Below, piece after piece: positions 11,231 to 20,602 of a stretch of DNA of 55,424 bases. The stretch lies in contig JADZFK010000126.1 in assembly GCA_020849945.1 (NCBI GenBank), positions 1-55,424 on the forward strand. Direction: 5' to 3'. Positions within the stretch are counted from its first letter, which is position 1. Each line of letters opens with the position of its first letter. Origin of the DNA: Pirellulales bacterium (lineage in GTDB: Bacteria > Planctomycetota > Planctomycetia > Pirellulales > Lacipirellulaceae). Under the pieces are notes generated by a model. It was not told the origin of the DNA. It saw only the letters and a list, made by a program, of their open reading frames with translations, and ran no database searches. Position numbers and translations under genes: made by a program.

Positions 11231-14200
11231 TTGAGCGCAACACTTACGCGAACGCTGTTATTGTTTGCATTGGTTTCATTCACCCCCGCAGGTGTGGCGA
11301 CGAAGCTCCATGCTGCCGCGCCCGCATCGAGCCAGGCAACCGCCAGCGCGCTGCCGCAAAAGCCGCTGACTCGCGAAGATGCCGACCTGATGCTCCGCGA
11401 GACCCGCGTCAAGATCGAACAAGGGCGACTCGATGAGGCCGAGAAAATCCTCGGGCGGGTCGAAACTGCGCACATCAACTATTCCGTCTTCCACGTCGGG
11501 CCTAGCCCCGCTTCCGTCCGCCGCGAACTCACTCGCGCGCAAAATACGGCGCAAGCAGGACGCGGGCAAACCGCCACCACCGAAAACGCAAGCTCCTCGA
11601 AAGGCTTCTTGCCGTTCGCTCGCAGTACCCAACCCGCGAAGCCGAAAACCGATCCCTTCCAAACAGCGGCTGTTACGCCCGCCAGTTCCTCACAGCCGAG
11701 CCAGGCCGCTCCGCAAGATCGCTACACCATAACCCCGGCCAACGAGAATGCCTTGCCCGCCGGTGCCGGCCAACCGGTTGTCGAACGCTTGCCGCAGCCC
11801 TCTCGGTACGATGTCCACCCGATAGCCGCGGCCAATAGCAATCCAGCCGCCCAGGCCGGAATCAACCCCTATCCCACCACGCAAAGCGACTCGATACCGC
11901 GGGCAACCCGAACCGAGTATCTCTCTGGCGAAACGGCGAGTGATGGCACAACGGATGCTCGCCTTGCACAGACGGCCCCCCAGCAAGGTCCGCAGATGTT
12001 GGCGCCGCCGACAAGTTCGCCCCAGCCTCTTGCCGCACCGGCGACGAGAACCACCGAGCCGACGAGTAACACAGAGCCGACCTATCGCTTGGCTTCGGCA
12101 CCGCCCACGTCAGGAGGTGCTCGATTGGCGCAGTCGCTTCCCAGCCTCGAAGCCGAAGCGGCGGCGCAGGCCGGCCCCAATCCGTTCCGCCCCGCCACAC
12201 CAGTAACCGAGGTTGCCGCGCCGAGCAGCAGCCCATCGGGCGCATCGATCATCGACCATGCCGAAGCGAATCAGCAAGCGCTGGCGAGCCAACTATCGGC
12301 CGAGATCGGCCGCCGCCAATCGGAAGCCCTTCGCATGCAAGAAAGCGATCCTGAACGCGCGATCGCCATCCTTAACGAAGCGCAGCAGATGGTCCGAGAT
12401 TCCAAATTGCCCGAGTCCTCGCAACGCGAGTTGCTCGCGCGGATCGACATTACGCTCGGCAAAGCCGAGAAGTATGTGAATGATCACAAGTCGGATATCG
12501 ACCTGGACAAAGCCAACGCGGCCGTGCTGGCCGCCCGCGATCGCGACCGCGAGACGCGAGCCAAGATCGACCAAAAGGTTGCGGAGTTGGTTGAAGAGTT
12601 TAACCGGCTGCGCGATGAACAGCGCTACGCCGAAATGGAGATCATCGCGCGCCGACTTATCGAGATGGCCCCGGAGAACGCGGTGGCCCAACAGGTTTGG
12701 CAGAATGCCAAGTTCATTCGGCGCGAGATGCTCAACGCGAAGCTTGCCTCCGATAAAGAGGCCAGCTACTGGGAACAAATGCACGCCACCGAAAGCTCGT
12801 CGGTGAATCCCGTCGCCAAGGATGGGCAGGAATTGGCCTTCGACCAAAAGTACTGGGGCGATTTCGTCAAGAATCGCAAGGGAACCCAAGAGCGAACTCG
12901 CCGCCGCACCGAACGCGAGTTGGAGATCGAAGAGCGTTTGAAGACGCCCGTCTTGCTGAAATACGAGAACACCCCGCTGAGCGAGGTGGCTGCCGGCCTT
13001 TCCGAACTTGCCGGCGTGAACATTCACCTCGACCCTCGTGGGCTATCGCAGGAAGGCGTGGGGAGCGATTCGCCAGTGACGATCCACCTAACTAAGGAGG
13101 TTTCGCTCAAGAGCGCGCTCAACCTCATCCTCAGCCCCATGCACTTGAGCTACGTGGTGGACGATGAAGTGCTGAAGATCACCAGCCAACAATTGCGCGA
13201 CGGTAAGATATTCCCGGTCACCTACAATGTGGCCGACCTCGTCACCCCGATTCCGAACTTCGTACCGAGCAGCAACATCGGCTTGCAAGGGTTGATCAAC
13301 GACTCGATGGCTGCGGCCAGCCAAGGGAAAGTCGGTTTCGGCGGGCCGACCGTCCTCGTGAACAACCGCAACCAACCCCAAGGCGCACCGGCCGGCAACG
13401 ACGTGCTGGCCCAACAGTTCAACGCCGCGCCCGCGACGGGGATGTCTCCCTCGACGGTGCCGATCGGCGCGGGGCCGGGCGGCATGGGCGGCGGCGCCAA
13501 TGCCGACTTCGAATCCCTCATCGACCTCATCGTCTCCACCGTTTCGACCGACACGTGGGCCGAAAACGGCGGCGGGGAAGCCGAAATCCGCCCCTTCCCC
13601 ACGAACCTCAGCCTCGTCGTCAGCCAAACACAGGCCGTGCATGAAGAAATTGCCGACCTGCTGCAACAGCTCCGCCGCCTGCAAGATTTGCAAGTAACCA
13701 TTGAAGTCCGGTTCATCCGCTTGAATGATAGCTTCTTCGAACGCATCGGCATCGACTTCGATATGGATATCGATGACCACGGCGTCAACAACACGGCCAA
13801 TTTCCAACCCACCAACCCCAATGGTCGTAGCAACACGGTTGGGTTGCTGCAAGCGGCGGGCACCAACGTGTTCCCGAACTACACCACCGATCTGGACATT
13901 CCGTTCCGGCAGGATAGCTTCAACCTGACGCAGGTCGTGCCGTTCGGCGGCCCGGTCGGCGGCGGTGCCAACTTCGGCTTCGCCATCCTGAGCGATATCG
14001 AAGCCTACTTCCTGATCGAAGCGGCCCAAGGCGACCGTCGCACCAACGTCCTCAACGCCCCGAAGGTGACGTTGTTCAACGGCCAACAAGCGTTCGTGGC
14101 CGATACCACGCAACGGCCGTTCGTGATCGGCGTGATTCCGGTGGTGGGCGAGTTTGCCGCCGCCCAGCAGCCCGTCATTGTTGTGCTCAACGAAGGCACG

Positions 14201-14680
14201 ATGATGACGATCCAGGCCGTCGTGAGCGACGACCGACGCTACGTGCGGATGACGATCGTGCCGTTCTTCACCGATATCGGCGACGTGGATGAATTCACCT
14301 TTGAAGGTACATCCTCATCGACCAGTTCCAGCTCCTCGAGCACCGATAACGACGATGACAACGAGAGCAGCTCGGACGAGGAAAGTAAGAGCGAGTCTCG
14401 CAGCGGCGTTACCGTGCAGTTGCCTTCGCTCTCGTTCGTGTCGGTCGTGACGACCGTCAGCGTGCCCGATGGCGGCACTGTGCTCCTCGGCGGCATCAAA
14501 CGGCTCTCGGAAGGCCGCAACGAGTTTGGCGTTCCGCTCCTTTCCAAACTGCCTTACGTAAACCGCCTGTTCCGAAACGTGGCAATTGGCCGCGAAACCG
14601 ATAGCCTTATGATGATGGTCACCCCACGGATCATCATCCAGGAAGAGGAAGAAGAACGGCTGGGGATCGCCTCGCCGTAG
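11231..14680 (+). CDS. Large secretin-family outer-membrane protein (type II/III secretion GspD-like)
   Basis: Secretins form the outer-membrane gate of type II/III secretion and type IV pilus systems. A TTG start is chosen because AAGGAG sits 7 nt upstream and it directly exposes a signal peptide (LTRTLLLFALVSF...LHAAA). The 1149-aa protein then has a long Ala/Pro/Ser/Gln-rich region (~60-340), a helical repeat-like region (~345-560, with AIAILNEAQQMVRD and ARRLIEMAPENA resembling TPR), an STN/N0-like domain (~572-650), a Gly/Asn/Pro linker, an N-domain with LSLVVSQTQAVHEEIADLLQ, and the secretin C-domain with VPDGGTVLLGGI (~1077) and FGVPLLSKLPYVNRLFRNV. A Ser/Asp/Glu-rich loop (~1025-1057) interrupts the C-domain. 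No gsp or pil neighbours, so it is an orphan gene here. A terminator-like hairpin follows. Confidence 0.85.
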   Translation: MSATLTRTLLLFALVSFTPAGVATKLHAAAPASSQATASALPQKPLTREDADLMLRETRVKIEQGRLDEAEKILGRVETAHINYSVFHVGPSPASVRRELTRAQNTAQAGRGQTATTENASSSKGFLPFARSTQPAKPKTDPFQTAAVTPASSSQPSQAAPQDRYTITPANENALPAGAGQPVVERLPQPSRYDVHPIAAANSNPAAQAGINPYPTTQSDSIPRATRTEYLSGETASDGTTDARLAQTAPQQGPQMLAPPTSSPQPLAAPATRTTEPTSNTEPTYRLASAPPTSGGARLAQSLPSLEAEAAAQAGPNPFRPATPVTEVAAPSSSPSGASIIDHAEANQQALASQLSAEIGRRQSEALRMQESDPERAIAILNEAQQMVRDSKLPESSQRELLARIDITLGKAEKYVNDHKSDIDLDKANAAVLAARDRDRETRAKIDQKVAELVEEFNRLRDEQRYAEMEIIARRLIEMAPENAVAQQVWQNAKFIRREMLNAKLASDKEASYWEQMHATESSSVNPVAKDGQELAFDQKYWGDFVKNRKGTQERTRRRTERELEIEERLKTPVLLKYENTPLSEVAAGLSELAGVNIHLDPRGLSQEGVGSDSPVTIHLTKEVSLKSALNLILSPMHLSYVVDDEVLKITSQQLRDGKIFPVTYNVADLVTPIPNFVPSSNIGLQGLINDSMAAASQGKVGFGGPTVLVNNRNQPQGAPAGNDVLAQQFNAAPATGMSPSTVPIGAGPGGMGGGANADFESLIDLIVSTVSTDTWAENGGGEAEIRPFPTNLSLVVSQTQAVHEEIADLLQQLRRLQDLQVTIEVRFIRLNDSFFERIGIDFDMDIDDHGVNNTANFQPTNPNGRSNTVGLLQAAGTNVFPNYTTDLDIPFRQDSFNLTQVVPFGGPVGGGANFGFAILSDIEAYFLIEAAQGDRRTNVLNAPKVTLFNGQQAFVADTTQRPFVIGVIPVVGEFAAAQQPVIVVLNEGTMMTIQAVVSDDRRYVRMTIVPFFTDIGDVDEFTFEGTSSSTSSSSSSTDNDDDNESSSDEESKSESRSGVTVQLPSLSFVSVVTTVSVPDGGTVLLGGIKRLSEGRNEFGVPLLSKLPYVNRLFRNVAIGRETDSLMMMVTPRIIIQEEEEERLGIASP

Positions 14681-14730
14681 AAGCTCGGCGGGGTGACTGT
14701 TTGCGACTTCGACATTTCTGTTCATGATAC

Positions 14731-14772
14731 AAGCCACCCACGGTGTACTGCCGAGGGTGGCTTGGTTTATGT
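14731..14772 (+). terminator. Terminator-like hairpin after the secretin gene
   Basis: CAAGCCACCC pairs perfectly with GGGTGGCTTG (10-bp stem, 15-nt loop), followed by GTTTATGTT. It lies 50 bp after the secretin stop codon and ahead of the DUF423 gene. Confidence 0.6.
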
Positions 14773-14832
14773 TATGGATGCCAACGAAGCACTTTCTGAT
14801 TCTTCTGATCTCATTACGTAACGAGAATTGCT

Positions 14833-15267
14833 ATGAGTTCCCAATCGCGCTGGTGGATTGCCTTGGGGGCCTTGCTTGGTGCCGTGGGGGTTGGGTTGGG
14901 CGCTTACGGCGCGCACGGGCTTGGCGGGCTCTTGGAACAGAAGCTAGGTTACTCGGGCGACGACCTGCGGCACCGACTCGACATCTTTGAAACGGCCGTC
15001 CGCTACCTCATGTTTCATGCCGTGGCCCTAGTGCTGCTTGGGGTGGCCCTTCAGACTCGTAATTCTTGCTGGTGGAAGTTTTCGGGGTGGGCTTTCTTGG
15101 TGGGAATCGGCCTGTTCTGTGGGTTGCTCATGGTTCTTACGTTCTCCGCGCCAAGCTGGAAGTGGCTGGGAGCCATTGTTCCCATGGGGGGCGTGGCGAT
15201 GATCGTCGGCTGGCTGACCTTTGCGGCGGGGGCCCTCCGAGCAAACGACAACATGTGTGGTAGATAG
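14833..15267 (+). CDS. DUF423 family small membrane protein
   Basis: A 144-aa inner-membrane protein of the DUF423 (YgdD-like) family, function unknown. It has four predicted membrane segments (about 8-26, 58-74, 85-104, 113-134). Family hallmarks are the N-terminal GAVGVGLGAYGAHGL and FETAVRYLMFHAVAL. ATG start preceded by AACGAGAATTGCT (no strong Shine-Dalgarno). A hairpin of the CCCGGCCC/GGGCCGGG type begins right at its stop codon. It precedes the nuo genes by ~230 bp but is not known to belong to complex I. Confidence 0.85.
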   Translation: MSSQSRWWIALGALLGAVGVGLGAYGAHGLGGLLEQKLGYSGDDLRHRLDIFETAVRYLMFHAVALVLLGVALQTRNSCWWKFSGWAFLVGIGLFCGLLMVLTFSAPSWKWLGAIVPMGGVAMIVGWLTFAAGALRANDNMCGR

Positions 15268-15286
15268 CCCGGCCCTGTGGGCCGGG
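15268..15286. repeat. CCGGCCC..GGGCCGG palindromic repeat, copy 1
   Basis: CCCGGCCC-TGT-GGGCCGGG followed by ACCGGGTGG. A related copy, GTCCGGCCC-TTT-GGGCCGGAC followed by GACCGGGTG, is at 53004-53024. It could act as a terminator for the DUF423 gene but lacks a T-tract. Confidence 0.6.
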
Positions 15287-15495
15287 ACCGGGTGGCCCGC
15301 CAGCGTCCACCGGGACCCACCAATCTGTCGGATGTCATCGGACTTTTCCCATGGCCCGGCTTGTTACCAGGGGTGGATTCTTGGCGAACCGCGGGTCGAG
15401 GCCCTTTCGGCCACGTGCCCCGATTCGTTACAATCCGTGATTCGTGGTTTCTTGAAGGTTCTTTCGCACCGCTCCGGTTAGAGGACGGACCGTCA

Positions 15496-16776
15496 GTGGC
15501 CGAGCTCTTTATTTCCATTTCTATTTGGCCCTGGTTGGCGTATACGCTGGCTGGGCTGGTTCAAGTCACGCTCATCGTCACGTTGGTGGCGGTTGGCGCG
15601 CTCGTGTTTATTTGGTTGGAGCGGAAGGTTTCTGGTCGGATTCAGGATCGTTTGGGTCCCACGCGGGTCGGCGGTCGGTTCGGGTGGTTGCAAACGTTGG
15701 CCGATGGCCTGAAGCTGCTCACGAAGGAAGACCTGATGCCCGAGGGGGCCGACGAGTTTCTCTTCCGGATTGCGCCGTACGTGAGTTTTTGCGCGAGCCT
15801 CACCGCGTTCCTGGCGATTCCGTTTGCGGGCGGAAGCTACCCGTTCGTGGCGTTGCACATGAATACGGCGGTGTTTTTCGTCCTTGCCGTGCTGGGGTTA
15901 GAAGTGTTCGGCGTCATTTTAGCTGGCTACTCGTCGGCGTCGAAGTGGTCGCTCTTTGGCGCGATGCGAGAGGCGGCGCAGGTGGTTAGTTACGAAGTGC
16001 CGCTTGGCATGTGTGCCGTGGTGCCGGTGTTGTTGGCCGGTTCGATGGACCTCGTCGTCATCGGCGATCGGCAAACGGGGACTTTTTGGAACTGGTACTT
16101 GTTCCACGATCCGTTTACGTTCATCACGTTCTGGGTCTACTTTACCTGTGCGACGGCAAGCGTAAACCGCGCGCCGTTCGACCTGGCGGAAGCCGAAAGC
16201 GAGCTTGTTGCCGGTTTCCACACCGAGTACTCGGGCCTGCGTTGGAGCTTCTTCTTCATGGCCGAGTACGGCTCGATGCTTGCGGTGAGCTTGCTCGCTT
16301 CAATCCTTTTCTTGGGTGGTTGGAACGGGCCGATTCCGGTGGCGAGCCTGCTTGGCCTGACGTTTGAGAATGGTTTTTGGCTTGGATTCGCGGGGAATGT
16401 ATTGGGCACGGCCAACCTGATCGGCAAGGGGGTCGCGGGCGTCACGGTGATGATGTGGGTCCGCTGGACGCTGCCGCGGTTGCGGATCGATCAAGTCATC
16501 ACGACCTGCTTGAAGTACTGCGTGCCGATCGCGGCCTCTATGTTTGTGGGGGCCACGCTCTGGCAGTATGCGTTTCCGAATGGTGCCATTTTTCCGCAGT
16601 CGGCCGCGGCTTACCAGGTTCGAGAGCCGTGGAACGCGAAGGCCGAGGCGAAGTCGGCCGAAGCAGCGCGAGTCGAGAAGACAGCGAGCCGCGAACCCGT
16701 GGCAACCGAGTTTACTTCCGGTCGCACGGCGGAGGCGGCACCCCTTTCGGCACGAACCCCAGACCCCGCGGGCTGA
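15496..16776 (+). CDS. nuoH: NADH-quinone oxidoreductase subunit H
   Basis: Membrane subunit of complex I that contacts the hydrophilic arm and forms the quinone-binding cavity. GTG start is chosen: it follows GAGGACGG and gives a product beginning in the first membrane helix (VAELFISISIWPWLAY). Recognisable NuoH segments are ERKVSGRIQDRLGPTRVGG and ADGLKLLTKEDLMP, and the loop NRAPFDLAEAESELVAGFHTEYSG. The frame is open upstream, but that stretch encodes repeat-derived sequence. At 426 aa it is longer than the usual ~325-400 because of a C-terminal Ala/Glu-rich hydrophilic tail of ~65 residues after the last helix. nuoJ follows after 7 bp. Confidence 0.95.
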   Translation: MAELFISISIWPWLAYTLAGLVQVTLIVTLVAVGALVFIWLERKVSGRIQDRLGPTRVGGRFGWLQTLADGLKLLTKEDLMPEGADEFLFRIAPYVSFCASLTAFLAIPFAGGSYPFVALHMNTAVFFVLAVLGLEVFGVILAGYSSASKWSLFGAMREAAQVVSYEVPLGMCAVVPVLLAGSMDLVVIGDRQTGTFWNWYLFHDPFTFITFWVYFTCATASVNRAPFDLAEAESELVAGFHTEYSGLRWSFFFMAEYGSMLAVSLLASILFLGGWNGPIPVASLLGLTFENGFWLGFAGNVLGTANLIGKGVAGVTVMMWVRWTLPRLRIDQVITTCLKYCVPIAASMFVGATLWQYAFPNGAIFPQSAAAYQVREPWNAKAEAKSAEAARVEKTASREPVATEFTSGRTAEAAPLSARTPDPAG

Positions 16777-16783
16777 GTGAGCG

Positions 16784-17356
16784 ATGGAAGCACCGATTTA
16801 CTGGCCGACGTTCTTCTTCTTGCTGTTTTCGGCAATTGCGTGCGCGTTTGCGGTGGCGGTGGTTGTGACGCCGAACATCGTGCGGATGGCATTCTACCTG
16901 GTGCTTTCGCTAGCGGCGACGGCTGGCCTTTTCTTTTTGGCCGGGGCCGATTTCGTTGGCGCGATGCAGCTCATGATCTACGTCGGCGGCACGCTCGTGC
17001 TCTTGGTGTTTGGCGTGATGCTTACCTCGCAGGATCGATTCATCTCGATGAAAACGAGCGGGTTCGAGTTGGGTGTGGCGGTTACGCTGGGCGTGTGCCT
17101 GTTTGTGGTGCTCGCATATTGTGCGAGGAGCATCCCCGAGTGGCATGGGATGAAAGCCAAACAGGTTAGCGCGGTGCCGCTCGAACCCACCGCTGCCCCG
17201 TTGGGCATGGGCCTGCTCGGCGCGCGTGTGGACGGGCCCGATCGCTCGGGTTATTTGCTGGTGTTTGAAATTATTTCTGTTCATCTCTTGGTCGTACTCG
17301 TGGGCGCTGCGTACTTGGCGCGTGCTCGCGGCAAGAAGAATTTGCTTGTCGAATGA
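16784..17356 (+). CDS. nuoJ: NADH-quinone oxidoreductase subunit J
   Basis: Core membrane subunit of complex I next to NuoH and NuoK. The 190-aa product has five predicted helices; the third contains the family signature MQLMIYVGGTLVLLVFGVML, which carries the pi-bulge region used for conformational coupling. A hydrophilic loop (~118-152) separates the last two helices. Its stop codon overlaps the nuoK start (ATGA), so the two are translationally coupled. nuoI, which commonly lies between nuoH and nuoJ, is absent. Confidence 0.95.
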   Translation: MEAPIYWPTFFFLLFSAIACAFAVAVVVTPNIVRMAFYLVLSLAATAGLFFLAGADFVGAMQLMIYVGGTLVLLVFGVMLTSQDRFISMKTSGFELGVAVTLGVCLFVVLAYCARSIPEWHGMKAKQVSAVPLEPTAAPLGMGLLGARVDGPDRSGYLLVFEIISVHLLVVLVGAAYLARARGKKNLLVE

Positions 17357-17712
17357 ACTCCCTCGTGTTAGCCAGCTTGTTGACCGAGCCTGTCGGCGTT
17401 TCGCACTACCTTGTGGTGGGCGCGGTGCTTTTCGTGTGTGGCGTGGTGTGCATGGCCACCAAACGCAATGCGCTGGGCATTTTGATGGGGATCGAACTCG
17501 TGCTCAACGGGGCGAATCTGAACTTCATCGCATTCGGAAGCCCGTACCTCCGCGAGGCCTCGCAAACCCTGGGGCTGGATGGCCAACTGATGTCGCTGTT
17601 CGTCATTGTGTTGGCGGCGGCCGAGGCGGCGGTGGCCCTTGCGATTGCGCTCAACTTTTACAACAGCTTTAGCACGATTGATGTCGACCGCGCTGATCAG
17701 CTTAAAGGATAG
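17353..17712 (+). CDS. nuoK: NADH-quinone oxidoreductase subunit K
   Basis: Small three-helix proton-channel subunit of complex I. The two conserved membrane glutamates appear in GILMGIELVLNGANL (helix 2) and FVIVLAAAEAAVALAIAL (helix 3). At 119 aa it is ~18 residues longer than typical, the extra lying at the N-terminus before HYLVVGAVLF. Starts within the stop codon of nuoJ. A repeat element separates it from nuoL. Confidence 0.95.
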   Translation: MNSLVLASLLTEPVGVSHYLVVGAVLFVCGVVCMATKRNALGILMGIELVLNGANLNFIAFGSPYLREASQTLGLDGQLMSLFVIVLAAAEAAVALAIALNFYNSFSTIDVDRADQLKG

Positions 17713-17715
17713 TCA

Positions 17716-17922
17716 TTAACCACTGAGACACAGAGTACACGGAGAAGAAGCAAACTAAAACAGAAGCATTTTGGAACACTGATCGAAACAAATTTGCGCT
17801 AATTGCTTTGGACAATATAACTATCTTGATTTCAATCTTATTTGCCACTTGTTTCATGATTCGTGTTGATTAGTGGTCCATCGTGTTCCTCGTCTGTGTT
17901 CTCTGGATATCTGTGGTGAATA
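17716..17922. mobile_element. CACAGAGA-ended palindromic element inserted between nuoK and nuoL
   Basis: Left end TTAACCACTGAGACACAGAG plus TACACGGAGAA; right end CTGTGTTCTCTGG and TATCTGTGGTGAATA, which is the left end in inverted orientation. The interior is AT-rich with no gene, unlike the GC-rich nuo genes around it. A second element with the same termini sits between nuoM and nuoN. This has the shape of a non-autonomous element; no transposase is seen in the window. Confidence 0.6.
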
Positions 17923-17930
17923 GATAAATT

Positions 17931-20513
17931 ATGGACGTAGTGCTTCCCAAACTGCTGCTCGTTGCCTGGCTTATGCCGTTGGCGTCGTTTGCGGTTATTT
18001 CGATTGCCTACTCGGTACCGCAGTTCCTTGGCGTTAAGGTTCGGTACGCCACGCAGAAGTACGCGGCCTACCTAGCGATCGGTGCGATTGTCGGTGGGTT
18101 TGTTCTCAGTTGTATTGGTTTGTTTGGTTACTGGTTGCCGGCCCACTCGCTTCACGCGGCGAGCCATGCAGAGGGTGAATCGGAAGGAGCCGGCGAGCAC
18201 GCCCTGGCTACGCCCCAACCCATCGGCAAGAACTCCGTGCGCCTGGTCGCGTTCGACGCCGAAGAGCGGTTAGAAGATCATTCGGCAGCGAGCGGTATCC
18301 AGCATGCCGAAGGTTCGCGCGCCGAACACAACAACGGCCCGCCCCCTTCCATGACGGGCGATTGGTACGTCCTCGGCATCTTCGGCAGCTTGCGCCTAAC
18401 GATTGGCTATTACATTGATACGCTCACGGTCGTCATGTTTGCGATGGTTACGCTGATTGCGTCGTGCGTGCATATCTACGCCTTTGGGTACATGCACGAT
18501 GAACTGCACGACTACACCGATCATGAGGTGAAGTTGGCCGATGGCCATCACCTGCATCGCCCCGGGCGGTTCCATCGGTTCTTTCAGTATCTTTCGCTGT
18601 TTTCGTTCTCGATGCTGGGCATCTGCATCTCCGGTAATTTGGCGATGACGTTCGTGTTCTGGGAACTGGTGGGCATCTGCTCCTATTTCCTCATTGGGTT
18701 CTACATCGAACGGCACAGCGCGAGCACGGCCGCTAACAAGGCGTTTATCGTCAACCGTGTGGGCGATTTTGGCATGCTGATCGGGCTGATGGCAATTTGG
18801 ACGACGATGGGTACCTTTAATTTTGGCGATATGCCTGGGGAAAATGGCGCCACGCAAGCGGGTATTTTTAGCCAACTTCACCAGGCCGAGAATAACTACA
18901 AGATCGCGCCGACGGATGGCATGATCGCGTTCGAGGGCCGCAACCGCATTGCCGAGGCGGTTCGGAATGCGGGGACCACCGAGCCGGCGGCCATGCAAGC
19001 GGCGGCGGCTACGGAGGTGGCTCGGCTTCGGGCCGACGAGCCGGCCAAGTGGGGCCATTGGGTTCTGTTCATCGCGGGTGTTGGTATCTTCTGCGGCTGC
19101 GTGGGGAAAAGCGCGCAGTTTCCGCTGCACGTGTGGTTGCCCGACGCGATGGAAGGGCCGACACCGGTCTCGGCGCTCGTTCACTCGGCGACGATGGTGG
19201 CGGCGGGCGTGTTTTTGGTGGGGCGCGTGTATCCGCTCTTTTCCGCAGAAGCGTTGTTGGTGATTGCCGTCGTTGGCTGCATTACGCTGTTCATTGCGGC
19301 CACGATCGCGGTGACACAAATGGATATCAAACGCGTGCTGGCCTATTCGACCGTTAGCCAGTTGGGTTTTATGATGCTCGCGCTTGGGTTGGGTGGCTGG
19401 TTGGCCGGCTTGTTCCACCTCATCACGCACGCTTTTTTCAAGAGCCTGATGTTCCTGTGTTCGGGATCGGTGATTCATGCCGTTCACTCGAACGACATGC
19501 GGCAGATGGGCGGGCTGCGCAAGAAGATGCCGGTTACCGCGTACACGATGCTGGTGGGCTGCCTGGCGATAGCGGGGGTGGGCGTTCCGTTTCTGGCGGG
19601 CTTCAGCGGTTTCCACTCGAAGGATGCGATCGTCGAGCAGGCGATGAGCCATTGGCATCACAACGCGCGGAGCGGCGTTTCTTGGCTTCTGTTTGTGGTG
19701 CCCGTGTTTAGTGCGGCCCTCACGGCGTTCTACATGTTCCGCTTGTGGTACATGACATTCGCTGGCGAGCCGCGCGACCATCATCGTTACGACCATGCCC
19801 ACGAATCGCCGCGGGTGATGACAGGGCCGCTCGTGCTTCTGAGTGTGTTTGCCGTGTGTGCGGGCTGGGGGCTTCCGGCGTTCATGCCTGGCCCGCTGGC
19901 CAATTTCAGCATACCGAATTTGCTGGAACAGGCTCGCCCCGTCGGCACATTGATTTCGAAGCCCGGCGTGTACCTTTCCGGTTTGCTGATTGCCGATGAG
20001 CACATCGCCCACGAGCCAGAGATGTTCCGAGCGATCAAGATGCCGGCGGGCATCGCGGCGATTTCGGCCGCCCTGCTGGGCATTTGGCTGGCGACTGAAG
20101 TTTACTTGTGGCGTCGGCTCAGCGCCGAGAAACTCGGCAACGCGCTCCGCCCGCTGTACCAGCTTTCGTGGCACAAGTGGTGGTTCGACGAACTTTACGA
20201 CTTGGTGTTCGTGCGCCCCACTCATGCCGTGAGCGGCTTTATCGCCGCCATGCTCGATCGTGGCCTTATCGATGGAATCATCCATACGCTCGCCTGGCTG
20301 TTCCGCGGCTTTGCCGTGATGGTGAGTGTGTTGGGCGATCGCCTCGTGATTGATAACAGCGTCGATGGGTTTGCGGAAAAAACTTGGAATTTCGGCCTGT
20401 CGCTCCGCTCGCTGCAAACGGGGCGGCTTCGGCAGTACGTCATGTTTCTTGTCGTGGCAACGGTGGTGTTGTTCCTCGTTGCCGGTTTCTGGAAGCTTGC
20501 GCTCGCCGGATAA
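17931..20513 (+). CDS. nuoL: NADH-quinone oxidoreductase subunit L (enlarged)
   Basis: Distal antiporter-like proton-pumping subunit of complex I. Core signatures: FWELVGICSYFLIGFYIE (catalytic glutamate), GKSAQFPLHVWLPDAMEGPTP with its lysine, VSALVHSATMVAAG, and MDIKRVLAYSTVSQLGFMM (second lysine). The C-terminal lateral-helix region is present. At 860 aa it is much longer than the usual ~610-700. A hydrophilic insert follows the second helix (~68-140, rich in His/Glu/Ala), and another insert (~300-370) follows the 'MGTFNFGDMP' loop. ATG start lies 8 bp beyond the repeat element, so the ribosome-binding region borders the insertion. Confidence 0.95.
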   Translation: MDVVLPKLLLVAWLMPLASFAVISIAYSVPQFLGVKVRYATQKYAAYLAIGAIVGGFVLSCIGLFGYWLPAHSLHAASHAEGESEGAGEHALATPQPIGKNSVRLVAFDAEERLEDHSAASGIQHAEGSRAEHNNGPPPSMTGDWYVLGIFGSLRLTIGYYIDTLTVVMFAMVTLIASCVHIYAFGYMHDELHDYTDHEVKLADGHHLHRPGRFHRFFQYLSLFSFSMLGICISGNLAMTFVFWELVGICSYFLIGFYIERHSASTAANKAFIVNRVGDFGMLIGLMAIWTTMGTFNFGDMPGENGATQAGIFSQLHQAENNYKIAPTDGMIAFEGRNRIAEAVRNAGTTEPAAMQAAAATEVARLRADEPAKWGHWVLFIAGVGIFCGCVGKSAQFPLHVWLPDAMEGPTPVSALVHSATMVAAGVFLVGRVYPLFSAEALLVIAVVGCITLFIAATIAVTQMDIKRVLAYSTVSQLGFMMLALGLGGWLAGLFHLITHAFFKSLMFLCSGSVIHAVHSNDMRQMGGLRKKMPVTAYTMLVGCLAIAGVGVPFLAGFSGFHSKDAIVEQAMSHWHHNARSGVSWLLFVVPVFSAALTAFYMFRLWYMTFAGEPRDHHRYDHAHESPRVMTGPLVLLSVFAVCAGWGLPAFMPGPLANFSIPNLLEQARPVGTLISKPGVYLSGLLIADEHIAHEPEMFRAIKMPAGIAAISAALLGIWLATEVYLWRRLSAEKLGNALRPLYQLSWHKWWFDELYDLVFVRPTHAVSGFIAAMLDRGLIDGIIHTLAWLFRGFAVMVSVLGDRLVIDNSVDGFAEKTWNFGLSLRSLQTGRLRQYVMFLVVATVVLFLVAGFWKLALAG

Positions 20514-20602
20514 CAGCTTCCCTCACTGTTCGCGCTTGACCCAATTTCAGCCACGCATTAAGCCACGCCCAATCGTCCACACTTAACTATTGAACTCGAA
20601 CC

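Noticed and set aside
18396-20417. 673-codon open frame on the minus strand opposite nuoL
   Set aside because: Shadow of nuoL. The translation is dominated by His, Arg and Gln, as expected for the antisense of a membrane protein gene.
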